A stretch of 64,000 bases of DNA from Candidatus Methylophosphatis haderslevensis (GCA_016711925.1 JADJSA010000001.1:372001-436000), one strand, 5' to 3'. Shown: positions 27,490 to 38,929, counted from the first letter of the stretch. Program-made: numbers and translations. The notes: a model not told the origin generated them from the letters alone.

Positions 27490-28050
27490 TCAACCCTTGA
27501 CGCGGTTCTTGTATTCGGCGGTGCGGGTGTCGATTTCGATCTTGTCGCCGATTTCGCAGAACAGCGGCACGGGCAATTCGAAACCGGTAGTGATCTTCGC
27601 GGTCTTCATCACCTTGCCCGAGGTGTCGCCCTTGATCGCCGGCTCGGTGTAGACGATCTCCCGCACCACCGAGTTGGGCAGTTCGACCGAGATCGCTTTG
27701 CCGTTGTAGAACACCACTTCGCACGGCATGCCGTCTTCGAGGTAGGCGAGCGCATCGACCAGATTCTCGGCCTCGACTTCGTACTGGTTGTATTCGGCGT
27801 CCATGAACACGTACATCGGGTCGGCGAAGTAAGAATAGGTGACTTCCTTGCGGTCGAGCATCACCAGTTCGAACTTGTCGTCGGCTTTGTACACGCTTTC
27901 GGTGCCGGTGCCGGACAGCAGGTTCTTGAGCTTCATCTTGACCACGGCCGCGTTGCGGCCGGATTTGTTGTAGTCGGCCTTGAGTATGACCATCGGCTCG
28001 GTGCCGATCATCACGACGTTGCCGACGCGCAGTTCCTGGGCTGTCTTCAT
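27490..28050 (-). CDS. efp: Elongation factor P (Arg32 type)
   Basis: EF-P relieves ribosome stalling at polyproline stretches. The 186-residue product has three OB-like domains. The tip loop reads DYNKSGRNAAVV with Arg at position 32, which marks the rhamnosylated subfamily rather than the lysylated EpmAB type. The matching modification enzyme EarP is encoded 53 bp upstream. The long open frame to 28455 runs into earP and was cut at the ATG beginning MKTAQELRVGN. Confidence 0.96.
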   Translation of the reverse strand: MKTAQELRVGNVVMIGTEPMVILKADYNKSGRNAAVVKMKLKNLLSGTGTESVYKADDKFELVMLDRKEVTYSYFADPMYVFMDAEYNQYEVEAENLVDALAYLEDGMPCEVVFYNGKAISVELPNSVVREIVYTEPAIKGDTSGKVMKTAKITTGFELPVPLFCEIGDKIEIDTRTAEYKNRVKG

Positions 28051-28103
28051 TGCTGGGGTTCCTGAATGGTCTGGGAGCCTCCCGACGGGCGGGAGGAAAC
28101 CCA

Positions 28104-29255
28104 CTATTGTAGCCGATTCGCACAAAACTCCGCCAGTCGGCTCGCCAGATCGGCTTGGGCCGCCAGAACCGCGCACCAGGCCTCGGCATGGGCGGCCAAT
28201 ACCGGCAGGCTGGGCACGACCGCCGGCCAGGCCGAGCCGACCCCGTCGCCCCGATTCCAGGCGCGCCACAAGCCGCTCAGCGCCTGGGCAGCAGCCGGCG
28301 CCAACCCCTCGCAATAGCGGGCGCGGAAGGCCTCCAGCTTGGCCCAGTGGGCATCGCCGGCCTGCGGGTAGATCTGCCACACCAGCGGACGCGCCGCCCA
28401 CTGCGCGCGAACGAATGAATCCTCGCCGCGCACGAAATTGAGATCGCTGGCCCACAGCAGTTCATCGTAGCGATCCTGGGCGACGAACGGCATCGCGCGC
28501 AGTTGCAGGCTGCCACGGGTAAGTTGTTCGCCGGGTCGCGGATCGGGGTGGTCGAACGACGCACCAGCAGCGCGCAGCAGCGGCCCGTCGGACAGCGCGC
28601 AGACGATCGGGCGATCGCCATCCGCAAACGCCCGCAGAAGTTCGCCGAGCGCCGGATTGCGATAGCCGAACAGCGACACCACCAGCGCATCGGCCGGCGG
28701 CGGCTCGAATCCGGCCCTGCGCCAGAACGGCTCGCGCGCATGCGCATCGGCGATGAACGCATCGCGGCGGGCAAGCAGATTGCGTTCGCGCAGGAGGCCG
28801 CCGCTGTCCGGCCCGAAGCCGGGAAAGAAGAAATGCTTGACCAGTGGCAGACGCGGATGCGGCGACGCCATCGCGTGGCAGCCGTCCACCCACGCCTCGG
28901 CGCTCAGATATTCGAGGTTAACCCACACCGGCCGGGACGGGCGCGCCGCCATCGCCGCGACATAACATTCGGGCAACTCGCAGGCGAAAGCCTCGACCAC
29001 CACGTCGGCCGGTGTCACGCCGGCAGCGAATGCCCGATCCCAGCGCCGGACATCGACGCCAGCCACATTCTGCAGCGGCGCGGCCGGGTCGATCTGCGGG
29101 CAAAGCCGCGCGAAGCTCGCCAGCTCGTCAACCCACAACCGGACTGCATAGCCATGTTCCGCAGCCAGTTGGCGCGCCAGACGCCAGCAGACACCGATGT
29201 CGCCGAAGTTGTCGACCACGGCGCAGAAGATGTCGCAGCGGATGTCGCAGCGCAT
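28104..29255 (-). CDS. earP: EF-P arginine rhamnosyltransferase EarP
   Basis: EarP transfers rhamnose from dTDP-rhamnose to Arg32 of EF-P. The 383-residue protein opens with CAVVDNFGDIGVCWRLARQL, where the DNFGD aspartates correspond to the catalytic region of this GT-B enzyme. It later has the donor-binding FVRGEDSFVRAQWAARPLVWQ region. The start lies one base after the stop of the efflux outer-membrane gene, and efp follows, so the modification enzyme and its target are co-directional neighbours. Confidence 0.95.
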   Translation of the reverse strand: MRCDIRCDIFCAVVDNFGDIGVCWRLARQLAAEHGYAVRLWVDELASFARLCPQIDPAAPLQNVAGVDVRRWDRAFAAGVTPADVVVEAFACELPECYVAAMAARPSRPVWVNLEYLSAEAWVDGCHAMASPHPRLPLVKHFFFPGFGPDSGGLLRERNLLARRDAFIADAHAREPFWRRAGFEPPPADALVVSLFGYRNPALGELLRAFADGDRPIVCALSDGPLLRAAGASFDHPDPRPGEQLTRGSLQLRAMPFVAQDRYDELLWASDLNFVRGEDSFVRAQWAARPLVWQIYPQAGDAHWAKLEAFRARYCEGLAPAAAQALSGLWRAWNRGDGVGSAWPAVVPSLPVLAAHAEAWCAVLAAQADLASRLAEFCANRLQ

Positions 29256-29256
29256 T

Positions 29257-30690
29257 TCAGCGGCCGGCGTCTCCGGGGGTTTCGGCAGCGCCAGGCCCGG
29301 CCTGCGCCGCGCCGTCCCAGCCGCCACCCAGCGCGCGGTACAGGCTGACGTGCGCCGTGAAGCGCGCCAGACGTACCGGGTCGACCGCCGACTCCGCCGA
29401 CAGCAGCGTGCGCTGCGCGTCGAGCACGGTGCTGAAGTCCACCGCCCCGGCCTTGTAGCGCAACTCGGCCAGGCGGTAGGCATCGCGCGCATGGCGGGCG
29501 GCTTCGACCTGCTGCGCCTCCTGCCGCGCGAATTCATCGACGGCGGCGAAGGCGTCCTCGACATCGCGGTATGACGAACGCACCGCGAGCAGGTAATTCT
29601 CCACCAGCTCGCTGCGGCGGGCGCTCGCCACCTCCACCTGTCCGCGCTTGCGCCCGCCGTCGAAGATCGTGCCGGCCAGCGTTGCCGCCAGGCTGTAGAA
29701 GCCGCTGCCCGAACCGAACAGCGCGCCCACCGTGCCTGCCTGCCAGCCGCCGCCCAGGCCGAGCGTCAGCGACGGCAGCACCGCCGCGCGCGCGGCATTG
29801 ACATCGGCATTGGCGGCGATCAGCTCGGCTTCGGCCTGGCGCACGTCGGGCCGGCGCTCGATCAGTTGCGCCGGTACGCCGGCGGCCAGCGACGGCAGTT
29901 GGAGGCTGCGCAGCGAACCTTGCGGATCGGGCGCCTCGGCCGGATTGCGCGCCAGCAGCACGGCCAGCGCGTCGCGCGCCACCTGGCGTTGCTGGCGCAG
30001 CGGCGGAATGCCCGCCTCGCTCGATGCGGTTTGCGAACGCTGGCGCTCGAGTTCGAGAGCCGAGACGCGCCCTGCCGACTTCTGCACCTCGACCAGCGCG
30101 AGCAGCCGTTGGGCGAGCGCCAGGTTGTCCTCGGCGGTGCGCAGCCGGTCGTTGAGCGACAGCAACTGGAAATAGTCGTTGGCCAGATCGGCGGCAAGCG
30201 ACAGGCGCACCACTTCCTGCCCGAACCGGCTCGCCAGCAGCGCCGCCTCGCCCGAACGCGCGGTCTCGCGATTGAGTCCCCACAGGTCGACCTCGTAGCT
30301 CGCCTGGGCGCCAAGCGAAACACTGTTGCGCGCGTCGCCGCCGCCGGACTTGGCGCGATCTGCCCCGAGGTTGCCGCCCACCGACGGATAGAGACCGGCG
30401 GCGGCGATCCGCGCCCGCGCCCGCGCCTGCTCGACGCGCGCTGCCGCCGCGCGCAGATCGTGATTGACCGACTGCGCCTCGCCCATCAGGCCGTCGAGTT
30501 CCGCGCTGGCGAACGCCGACCACCACTGCCGGTCGGGAAACTGCCCGCCGCCATCGACCGGGCGGCCGACCCACGCTGCCGGCACATTGGGCTCCGGGCG
30601 GCGATAGCTGTCGGACAGGCCCGCGCAGCCGCCGAGCAAGGGCAGCATAAGCGCGACGACGATCCAGCGGGGTGAGGGGCTCATGGTCAT
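29257..30690 (-). CDS. Outer membrane efflux lipoprotein (NodT/TolC-like)
   Basis: This outer-membrane factor of a tripartite efflux pump is about 477 residues long. A lipoprotein signal (LPLLGGC, Cys near residue 23) is followed by two OEP repeats with long coiled coils. Family-typical features are YEVDLWGLNRE, LNDRLRTAEDNLALAQ and ERRPDVRQAEAELIAANADV. The ATG overlaps the macB stop as ATGA, so the two are translationally coupled. It completes the MacA-MacB system at the outer membrane, although MacAB usually uses a separate TolC. Confidence 0.9.
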   Translation of the reverse strand: MTMSPSPRWIVVALMLPLLGGCAGLSDSYRRPEPNVPAAWVGRPVDGGGQFPDRQWWSAFASAELDGLMGEAQSVNHDLRAAAARVEQARARARIAAAGLYPSVGGNLGADRAKSGGGDARNSVSLGAQASYEVDLWGLNRETARSGEAALLASRFGQEVVRLSLAADLANDYFQLLSLNDRLRTAEDNLALAQRLLALVEVQKSAGRVSALELERQRSQTASSEAGIPPLRQQRQVARDALAVLLARNPAEAPDPQGSLRSLQLPSLAAGVPAQLIERRPDVRQAEAELIAANADVNAARAAVLPSLTLGLGGGWQAGTVGALFGSGSGFYSLAATLAGTIFDGGRKRGQVEVASARRSELVENYLLAVRSSYRDVEDAFAAVDEFARQEAQQVEAARHARDAYRLAELRYKAGAVDFSTVLDAQRTLLSAESAVDPVRLARFTAHVSLYRALGGGWDGAAQAGPGAAETPGDAGR

Positions 30691-32654
30691 TCCGACGACA
30701 ACGCAACCACCGGATCGAGACGCGCCGCCCGCCGGGCCGGCAGAAAACCGAACAGCACGCCGATGACGAACGCGCTGCTGAAGGCCAGCACCACCGGCGG
30801 CAGCGAAAACACTACCGGCGTGCCGAACTGCCGTGCGATCCACGCCACCCCCAGGCCGCCTAGCACGCCGACCACGCCGCCGACCGCGCACACCACCAGC
30901 GCCTCGGTGATGAACTGCAGCAGGATGTGAATCATGCGCGCGCCGGTCGCCATGCGGATGCCGATCTCGCGCACCCGCTCGGTCACCGATACCAGCATGA
31001 TGTTCATCACGCCGATGCCGCCGACCAGCAGCGAGATCGCGGCAATCGAACCGAGCAGCACGGTCAGCGTGTTCTGCGTCTCGGTGGCGGTTTCGAGCAG
31101 CGAGGACATGTTGCGAATCTGGAAATCGACCTTGCGGTGACGCTCGGTCAGCAGGTCGGTGATCGCCTTTTCGGTCTCGTCGCCGCGCGCCACGTCGGCT
31201 ACCTGCACGGTGATCGCGCGCACGAATCGCCGTCCGAACAGGCGCATGCGCGCCGTGGTCAGCGGCACGAACATGTTGTCGTCCATGTCCGAGCCGAACG
31301 CGGTGGCGCCCTTGGCGGCCAGCACGCCGACCACCTGGAACGGAATGTTGTTCACCAGCACGTACTTGCCCAGCGGCGATTCGCCATCGCGGAAAAGGTT
31401 GTTGGCGACGGTGCGGCCGAGCACCACCACCGGCGCATAACTGGTGACATCGCCGTCGGCGAAGAAGGCGCCTTCGGCCAGTTCCCAGTTGCGCGCGCGG
31501 GCGTAGTTGGCGGAGGTGCCAGTGCCGGTGGTGGTGTAATCGCTCTCCTGGTAGCGCACGGTCACGCCGCTGCCGTACTCGGGCACGCTCTCGCGCACAT
31601 TGGCCAGCGCGGCAATCGCATCGGCATCCTCGGGCACCAGCGTCGCGCTGTCGCCGGGCGTGCGCACGTTGCGCGCCCCGGGCCGCACCACCAGCAGGTC
31701 GGTGCCCATGGCCTCGATGCGGGACAGCACCGAGGCCTTGCTGCCGTCGCCGATCGCCAGCATCGCCACCACCGCACCGACGCCGATGATGATGCCGAGC
31801 AGCGTCAGCACGGTGCGGAACAGGTTGGTGCGCAGCGAGCGCAGCGCCATCTTCATCGCCTCGAGGATGTCCGGCAGGTGGCTCGCCGCCGGCCCGCCCG
31901 CTGTGGACGGCGGCGCCCGCAGCGGCGCAACCTGCGCCGAGCGCTCGCGGACCACCGCGTCCTCGACGATCAGCCCATCGCGCAACTGGATGGTGCGGTC
32001 GGCCTCGGCGGCAACCTTGCCGTCATGGGTGATCAGGATGATGGTGTGGCCGGCCCGGTGCAGTTCATGCAACTGCGCCATCACGTCGGCGCCGCTGCGG
32101 CTGTCGAGCGCGCCGGTCGGTTCGTCGGCGAGGATCACGCGGCCGCCGTTCATCAGCGCGCGGGCGATCGAAACGCGCTGCTGCTGTCCGCCGGAAAGCT
32201 GGGTCGGCCGGTAGTCGAGCCGGTCGGCCAGGCCCAGCCGGACCAGCAGTTCGCGCGCCCGCGTGATCCGGTCGCGCCGCGACATGCCGGCGTAGATCGA
32301 CGGGATTTCGACGTTCTCGGTGGCCGTCTCGTTGGCGATCAGGTTGTAGCGCTGGAAAATGAAGCCGAAGGTGTTGCGGCGCAGTTCCGCCAGGTCGTCC
32401 GATTCGAGGCGCGACACGTCGCGCCCGCAGAACAGGTAGCGCCCGCCGCTCGGCCGGTCGAGACAGCCGATGATGTTCATCAGCGTCGACTTGCCGGAGC
32501 CGGACTGGCCCATGATGGCGACGAATTCGCCTTCCTCGATCTTCAGCGACACGCCGTTGAGCACCGGCACCGGCACGCCGCCGGCATCGAAGACCCGGGT
32601 CAGATCGACGAGTTGTATGAGTGGCGCGATCAGCGGCGCGGTCGATTCGGGCAT
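30687..32654 (-). CDS. macB: MacB-type ABC transporter (ATPase-permease fusion)
   Basis: This inner-membrane ABC exporter of the MacB class is 655 residues long. The N-terminal nucleotide-binding domain has Walker A GQSGSGKST at 49-57, signature LSGGQQQRVSIARAL and Walker B VILADEPTGALDS. A transmembrane helix, a large periplasmic domain (GARNVRTPGDSATLV ... ) and three C-terminal FtsX-like helices follow. It couples ATP hydrolysis to extrusion of macrolides, lipopeptides or siderophore-like compounds. It overlaps macA by one base. Confidence 0.93.
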   Translation of the reverse strand: MPESTAPLIAPLIQLVDLTRVFDAGGVPVPVLNGVSLKIEEGEFVAIMGQSGSGKSTLMNIIGCLDRPSGGRYLFCGRDVSRLESDDLAELRRNTFGFIFQRYNLIANETATENVEIPSIYAGMSRRDRITRARELLVRLGLADRLDYRPTQLSGGQQQRVSIARALMNGGRVILADEPTGALDSRSGADVMAQLHELHRAGHTIILITHDGKVAAEADRTIQLRDGLIVEDAVVRERSAQVAPLRAPPSTAGGPAASHLPDILEAMKMALRSLRTNLFRTVLTLLGIIIGVGAVVAMLAIGDGSKASVLSRIEAMGTDLLVVRPGARNVRTPGDSATLVPEDADAIAALANVRESVPEYGSGVTVRYQESDYTTTGTGTSANYARARNWELAEGAFFADGDVTSYAPVVVLGRTVANNLFRDGESPLGKYVLVNNIPFQVVGVLAAKGATAFGSDMDDNMFVPLTTARMRLFGRRFVRAITVQVADVARGDETEKAITDLLTERHRKVDFQIRNMSSLLETATETQNTLTVLLGSIAAISLLVGGIGVMNIMLVSVTERVREIGIRMATGARMIHILLQFITEALVVCAVGGVVGVLGGLGVAWIARQFGTPVVFSLPPVVLAFSSAFVIGVLFGFLPARRAARLDPVVALSSE

Positions 32655-33931
32655 CAGAACGGGCGGCCCGGCGTCGGCAGGCCGCGCGGCGGACCGCCCT
32701 TGGCCTTGTCATCCCTGGCGGCGCTGCCTGTGATCACCATCTCACCCTCTTCGAGCCCGCTCAGCACCTGGGCCTTGAGGCGGGTCATCACGCCGACGGT
32801 GATTTCGCGCTCCTCCGGCTGGCCGTCCTTGAGCACGCGCACAATGAAGCGACGCTTCTTCGGCGCCGGCGGCTCGCCACCGTCATTGGCTGCGGGCGGG
32901 CTTTTCGCTCCGGCCGCCTCGTCCCTCGGCTTTTTTTCCGCGCCCGCGGCATCGCCGCCGGGCGCCGGCTTCTTGCCGCGCGCCGAACCCTGCAAGGCGT
33001 TGGCCGGGATCAGCAACGCGTTGTCGGCGCGGGCGAGCAGGAAGTAGACCTGCGCGCTCATTTGCGGCTTGAGCACGCCGTCCGGGTTGGCGGCGTCGAA
33101 CAGCACGTTATAGAGAATCACGTTGTTGACAGTTTCGGGCGTCGGCAGGATTTGCCGCACCTTTCCCGTCCACCGCCGCTCCGGCAGGCCCAGGGTGTTG
33201 AAATACACCGGCATGCCGACCTGGATCTTCGGCACATCCGCTTCCGAAGCCTGCGCCCACACGGTCATGGTCGACAGATCGGCAATCCGCAGGATCACCG
33301 GCGCCTGCTGGCTGGAGACCAGCGTCTGCCCCTGCCGCGCGGTCAGCGAGACCACCGTCCCGGCCATTGGCGCGAAGATCTTCGTGTAGCGCAGGTTGGC
33401 CTCGTCCGCGGTCAGCGACGATTCATTCTGCTTGATCTGGGCGCGCAGCGACGTCACCTGCGCCGCGGCCTGCACCGCGGCCGCCTCGGTTTGCTGCAGC
33501 ACTTCCTGCGCCACCGCATCGGACTTCATCAGTTCGCGGTTGCGCTGCACCTGCTGCTGCGCCAGCCGGGCCTGCGCCTGGCGGTCAATCAGTTGCGCGC
33601 GCAGATTCTCCAGCGTGGCCTTGGTGGAATCGACTTTCGCCTGCAGCAGCGTCGGGTCGATCTCGGCCACCAGTTGGCCTTTCTTGACGGTGTCGCCGAT
33701 CTCGACGTGCAGCGTCTTCAATTGGCCGGTGACCTGGGTGCCGACATCGACATATTGCAGCGGCTGCAGGGCGCCGATGGCGGAGACCGTGTCTTCGATG
33801 CTGCCGCGCTCGACCGCCGCCGTCTGGAAACCATCCGACTTGTCGCCATTGCGCAAATACCAGTAGCCGAAACCCAGACCGCCGAGGACGGCGATTGCCA
33901 GCAGGAACAGGGCGATGCGTTTGCGGTTCAT
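32654..33931 (-). CDS. macA: MacA-type periplasmic adaptor protein
   Basis: This membrane-fusion protein of about 425 residues has an N-terminal anchor helix (RIALFLLAIAVLGGLGFGYWYL), a lipoyl-like domain (IGALQPLQYVDVGTQVTG), a long coiled-coil hairpin, and the beta-barrel/MP domains. An unusual Lys/Pro/Ala-rich insertion (GKKPAPGGDAAGAEKKPRDE and following) interrupts the C-terminal part. The ATG at 33931 was chosen because it directly precedes the anchor helix; an upstream ATG at 33973 would add 14 residues. It is first in the macA-macB-OMF operon. Confidence 0.9.
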   Translation of the reverse strand: MNRKRIALFLLAIAVLGGLGFGYWYLRNGDKSDGFQTAAVERGSIEDTVSAIGALQPLQYVDVGTQVTGQLKTLHVEIGDTVKKGQLVAEIDPTLLQAKVDSTKATLENLRAQLIDRQAQARLAQQQVQRNRELMKSDAVAQEVLQQTEAAAVQAAAQVTSLRAQIKQNESSLTADEANLRYTKIFAPMAGTVVSLTARQGQTLVSSQQAPVILRIADLSTMTVWAQASEADVPKIQVGMPVYFNTLGLPERRWTGKVRQILPTPETVNNVILYNVLFDAANPDGVLKPQMSAQVYFLLARADNALLIPANALQGSARGKKPAPGGDAAGAEKKPRDEAAGAKSPPAANDGGEPPAPKKRRFIVRVLKDGQPEEREITVGVMTRLKAQVLSGLEEGEMVITGSAARDDKAKGGPPRGLPTPGRPF

Positions 33932-34107
33932 GGGTTCTTGTAATGTAAGCGGGATCGCGCGGGTCGCGGTCATGGCGGCCACGCCGTGAACTATACCCTG
34001 CCCCGCGTTCATGCCGCCCGCGTCACGGGGCGAGCCCGGCATGCGCTCAAGTCCGGCCGGACGGCGACGTTAATCCGGACAACGACTTCCCCAGCCGGTT
34101 CTGCGCA

Positions 34108-34970
34108 ATGATCGAAAAGCCGCTCGCCAACCTCGCCACCTGGGTGGATTACTTCACCCGGGTCGACGTGCCGGTGCTGCGGCGGACGGCGCGCGACCTG
34201 GCCGCCCTGCGCGACAAGGAAGACACCGTGGGCGGGCGCCAGATCGCGCAGACCGTGCTGCAGGACCCGCTGCTCACGCTCAAGGTGTTGGCCCTGATCG
34301 AAAGCAGCGCCGCGCCAGCCAGAACCACGACATCACGACCATCGAACGGGCGATCATGATGATCGGCGTGACGCCGTTCTTCGCCCATTTCGAGACCCTG
34401 CCGACCATCGAGGATCACCTGGCACGCCATCCGCAGGCGCTGCTCGGCGTGATGAAGGTGATCGTGCGGGCGCGACGTTCTTCAAAATGGGCGCGCGAAT
34501 GGGCGCTGCTGCGCCACGACATTGATGTCGATGAAGTCACCGTCGCCGCGCTGCTGCACGACTGCGCCGAAATCCTCTGCTGGGTGTTCGCCCCAACGCT
34601 GTCGCTGGCGCTGCGCGACCTGCTGCGCTCTCAACCCGGCCTGCGTTCGGCGGTGGCGCAGGGCGCCGTGTTCGGCGTCACCGCGCACGACCTGCAGAAC
34701 GGGCTGGCGCGCGCCTGGCGCCTGCCCCAGTTGCTGACCCAGTTGATCGACGGCAAGGAGCGCACCAATCCGCGCGTCAGGAATGTTCTGTGCGCCACCA
34801 ATCTCGCTCGCCACAGCGCAAACGGCTGGAACGATCCGGCGCTGCCCGATGATTTCGCCGAGATCGCCGACCTGCTACACCTGAGCGTCGATGCGGTCAA
34901 AGAACGCATCGGCGTGCCGGCGCCCGACGTGCCGACCGAGTTGCCGGAGCCTTCCGCTCAGGGTTCGTGA
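34108..34970 (+). pseudogene. HDOD-domain protein, single frameshift
   Basis: HDOD proteins are HD-related signalling proteins without metal-dependent phosphodiesterase activity. The first 67 codons (IEKPLANLATWVDYFTRVDVPVLRRTA ... LLTLKVLALIESS) read in one frame. The remainder (QNHDITTIERAIMMIGVTPFFAHF ... ) continues in the next frame to 34970. Adding one C at about 34309 would restore ESSRRASQNHDITT, the usual family wording. The joined product is about 287 residues. A sequencing deletion in a GC repeat is a likely cause. It is divergent from macA. Confidence 0.75.
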
Positions 34971-35027
34971 CGCGATCTTCGGCCGGAGGCGGCGTTCTCG
35001 CTACGCCGCCGCGTCGGTCGCAGTGCC

Positions 35028-35201
35028 TCAGCCGCAGTAGCGCAAGTTGGCCAGTTGCAGCAGCAGCCCCGGCTGGGCGTAGCCGACCCAGGCGAGCCAG
35101 AGCAACCCGCCACCCACAACCGCCAGCGCAACGCGACCCAATGGCGAGCGCCGCCACTGCCCCGCTCTGCCCGGCCTCTGATCCGGCGGTGCGTCATCCA
35201 T
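35028..35201 (-). CDS. Small membrane protein (57 residues)
   Basis: This short gene is on the minus strand with a GAGG ribosome-binding site eight bases before the ATG. The product has a polar N-terminus (MDDAPPDQRPGRAG), one hydrophobic helix (VALAVVGGGLLWLAWVGYA) and the tail QPGLLLQLANLRYCG. The tail pattern looks like small single-pass proteins I associate with betaproteobacteria. The function is unknown. Confidence 0.5.
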   Translation of the reverse strand: MDDAPPDQRPGRAGQWRRSPLGRVALAVVGGGLLWLAWVGYAQPGLLLQLANLRYCG

Positions 35202-35339
35202 GCCGATTGCCTCGTTGATCCGGTTGTTCGATTATAGCCACACCATCGACCGGCGCAGGCCCTCACGCCCATTCATCACCCTGGCTGCGAGCCAGAACGG
35301 ACGAGCCCTCCAGAAGCAGCCTGCCCAGGAGCCGCGCCA

Positions 35340-35402
35340 GATGGCGCTCTCCGGCGTGCCTGCCTGAAGAACGCCTATCCATGCGGCCTCCAGCCATGCC
35401 GC
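35340..35402. repeat. REP-like element, copy 4 (single reverse arm)
   Basis: GAAGAACGCCTATCCATGCG (about 35366-35385) is the reverse-orientation arm of the dispersed repeat, just past the uup stop. A partial CCATGCCGCCCGATGG follows. Confidence 0.55.
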
Positions 35403-35411
35403 CCGATGGCT

Positions 35412-37328
<1,917 letters not shown>

Positions 37329-37419
37329 GGAACATGAAGCGCAAGATTGCGAGGCCGGATTGTCGCACGCGCGGCCGGATCGGCGCCTCGCGGCCAGTGT
37401 ACAATGCGCGCTCCCCGCT

Positions 37420-37494
37420 CTCCTCGTAGCACAATGGATAGTGCACGCGTTTCCTAAGCGTGAGATACAAGTTCGATTCCTGTCGAGGGGACCA
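37420..37494 (+). tRNA. tRNA-Arg(CCT)
   Basis: A 75-nt cloverleaf can be folded by eye. The acceptor is CTCCTCG with CGAGGGG, the D-stem is GCAC/GTGC, and the anticodon loop TTCCTAA carries CCT. The variable region is AGAT and the T-arm is ACAAG-TTCGATT-CCTGT with one A-C mismatch. The discriminator A and an encoded CCA follow. It reads AGG codons. It lies 91 bp from the uup start on the opposite strand, and no integrase is adjacent. Confidence 0.9.
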
Positions 37495-37537
37495 CCGACA
37501 GAATCTGCGCTTCGCCCGCGAATCGGCCGCCGGGCGG

Positions 37538-37900
37538 CTATCCGCCCATGCGCTGGTCGGCCTGTTTGAGCCGGCGGGCCATCGAGCGCATGACGGCGAG
37601 CGCGAAGTCGGGATTCTCGTCCACCAGCCGATGGAAGCGCTGCCTGTCGATGACGGCGAGTTTGCAATCGGTGCGGGCGGTAACGGTCGCCGAGCGTCTT
37701 GTATCGTCGATCAGGGCCACTTCGCCCAGAATGTCGCCGGCCTTGGCCACTTCGACCGACAGGCCGCCTGCGGTGATTTCCGCCTCACCGGCCATCAGCA
37801 CATACATCACGTCGCCGGGATCGCCCTCGCGCATCAACTCCTTGCCGGCCTTGATCTCGACCAGATCGCGATCGTCTCGAAACAGATCGAACAATTGCAT
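37538..37900 (-). CDS. Cyclic-nucleotide-binding domain protein
   Basis: This 120-residue stand-alone cNMP-binding (CAP_ED) domain starts MQLFDLFRDDRDLVEIKAG. It has the phosphate-binding-cassette-like DILGEVALIDDTRRSATVTA and the final helix SMARRLKQADQR. There is no DNA-binding domain, so it acts as a small sensor or partner protein rather than a CRP-type regulator. A GAGG ribosome-binding site supports the start. An upstream ATG at 37990 gives an unlikely extension. Confidence 0.8.
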   Translation of the reverse strand: MQLFDLFRDDRDLVEIKAGKELMREGDPGDVMYVLMAGEAEITAGGLSVEVAKAGDILGEVALIDDTRRSATVTARTDCKLAVIDRQRFHRLVDENPDFALAVMRSMARRLKQADQRMGG

Positions 37901-38044
37901 TGGTGCCTCGCTTTCGACTTGCATAGCATGAATTGCTTGCGCCCGCATGCCTCGATTCGGCACTCTAGCGCGCCCGGGACCAGTTTGCACCCGAACCGGC
38001 GGCGCCGCGAAGGTCGAAATGCGCTGCGCGCCGCAACTTGCCGC

Positions 38045-38929
38045 TCATTGTTCGGGCCGGTCGGCAGGCGCGCTCCGGCCGGGCAGAAATCCCGCTTCCT
38101 CCAGTGCGGCGGCAAGCGCCCGCAGCCCGTCTAGCGCGCCGACTGGGAAGCCTTCGCCACGCCCGCTGCCGACACGCGATTCGGTCGGATTGAAGCGAAG
38201 CAAGGGTGCGCCGGCCTGTTCGGCAAAGTAACGCACGGTGGGAATGGCGCTGCCGGCGCCCAGTTCGATGGTCACCAGCCGCGACGCCTGCGACATCCAG
38301 TTGTCCAGCCGCCGCTCCTGCTGGTCGCTGCGCCGGGCCAGCCACTGGCCGTCGCCGAACATCAGGATGTTGGGGCGCGCCAGTTCACCGCAACGCGGGC
38401 AGTACGGCAGCGCGGATTGCAGCCTGCAGGCCGCCTCGTCAACCACCGGATCGAATTCGTCCGCCGGCCAGATGTGCGACGAACAGGGAACGCCGCACTG
38501 CAGCCAGTGGATCGAACCGTGGCACTCGGCGATGCACTCGTCGGCGAAGCCGGCGCGCTGGAATTGCCCGTCGACGTTGCTGGTGAAGACCGCAGCGCCG
38601 TGCGGCAGTTGCCGGGCGATCGACTGGAGGATGGCAAAGCCGGCATGCGGCCGCGTGCGCCGATACATTTGCAGGCGATGGCCGTAGAAACCCCAGGCAA
38701 GCCGCGGGTCGGATCGGAATGCCGCCGGACTGGCGATCTGCTCAAAGCGGATCGCCGCCCGCCCGAGCGCCGGGTAGGCGCGCCAGAAACCGGTGGTACC
38801 GCGAAAGTCCGGCAGGCCCGAATCGACGCCCATGCCGGCACCGGCGGCGATCAGCAGGCCGTCGGCCTTTGCCACCGTTTCGGCGGCTCGCGGGAACGAG
38901 TCGATTCCCGGCGGCGGCGTTTCACTCAT
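38045..38929 (-). CDS. SIR2-family NAD-dependent deacylase
   Basis: This sirtuin-type protein of 294 residues has GAGMGVDSGLPDFRG (NAD binding) and TSNVDGQFQRAGF. The catalytic histidine is in AECHGSIHWLQC, and the zinc cysteines are in CPRCGELARPNILMFGD together with WLQCGVPC. The canonical NAD-motif Ala-Ser is replaced by Gly-Met-Gly-Val-Asp, placing it in an atypical branch. It would deacylate lysines or ADP-ribosylate targets in the cytoplasm. Confidence 0.85.
   Translation of the reverse strand: MSETPPPGIDSFPRAAETVAKADGLLIAAGAGMGVDSGLPDFRGTTGFWRAYPALGRAAIRFEQIASPAAFRSDPRLAWGFYGHRLQMYRRTRPHAGFAILQSIARQLPHGAAVFTSNVDGQFQRAGFADECIAECHGSIHWLQCGVPCSSHIWPADEFDPVVDEAACRLQSALPYCPRCGELARPNILMFGDGQWLARRSDQQERRLDNWMSQASRLVTIELGAGSAIPTVRYFAEQAGAPLLRFNPTESRVGSGRGEGFPVGALDGLRALAAALEEAGFLPGRSAPADRPEQ

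Noticed and set aside
30927..33047. A 706-codon plus-strand open frame
   Set aside because: It is antisense to macB and macA and is His/Arg-rich, as expected for a reverse-frame shadow.
37420..37494. tRNA-Arg as an integrated-element attachment site
   Set aside because: There is no integrase and no repeat of the tRNA 3' end within the following 15 kb that I could see. The downstream genes are ordinary chromosomal ones.
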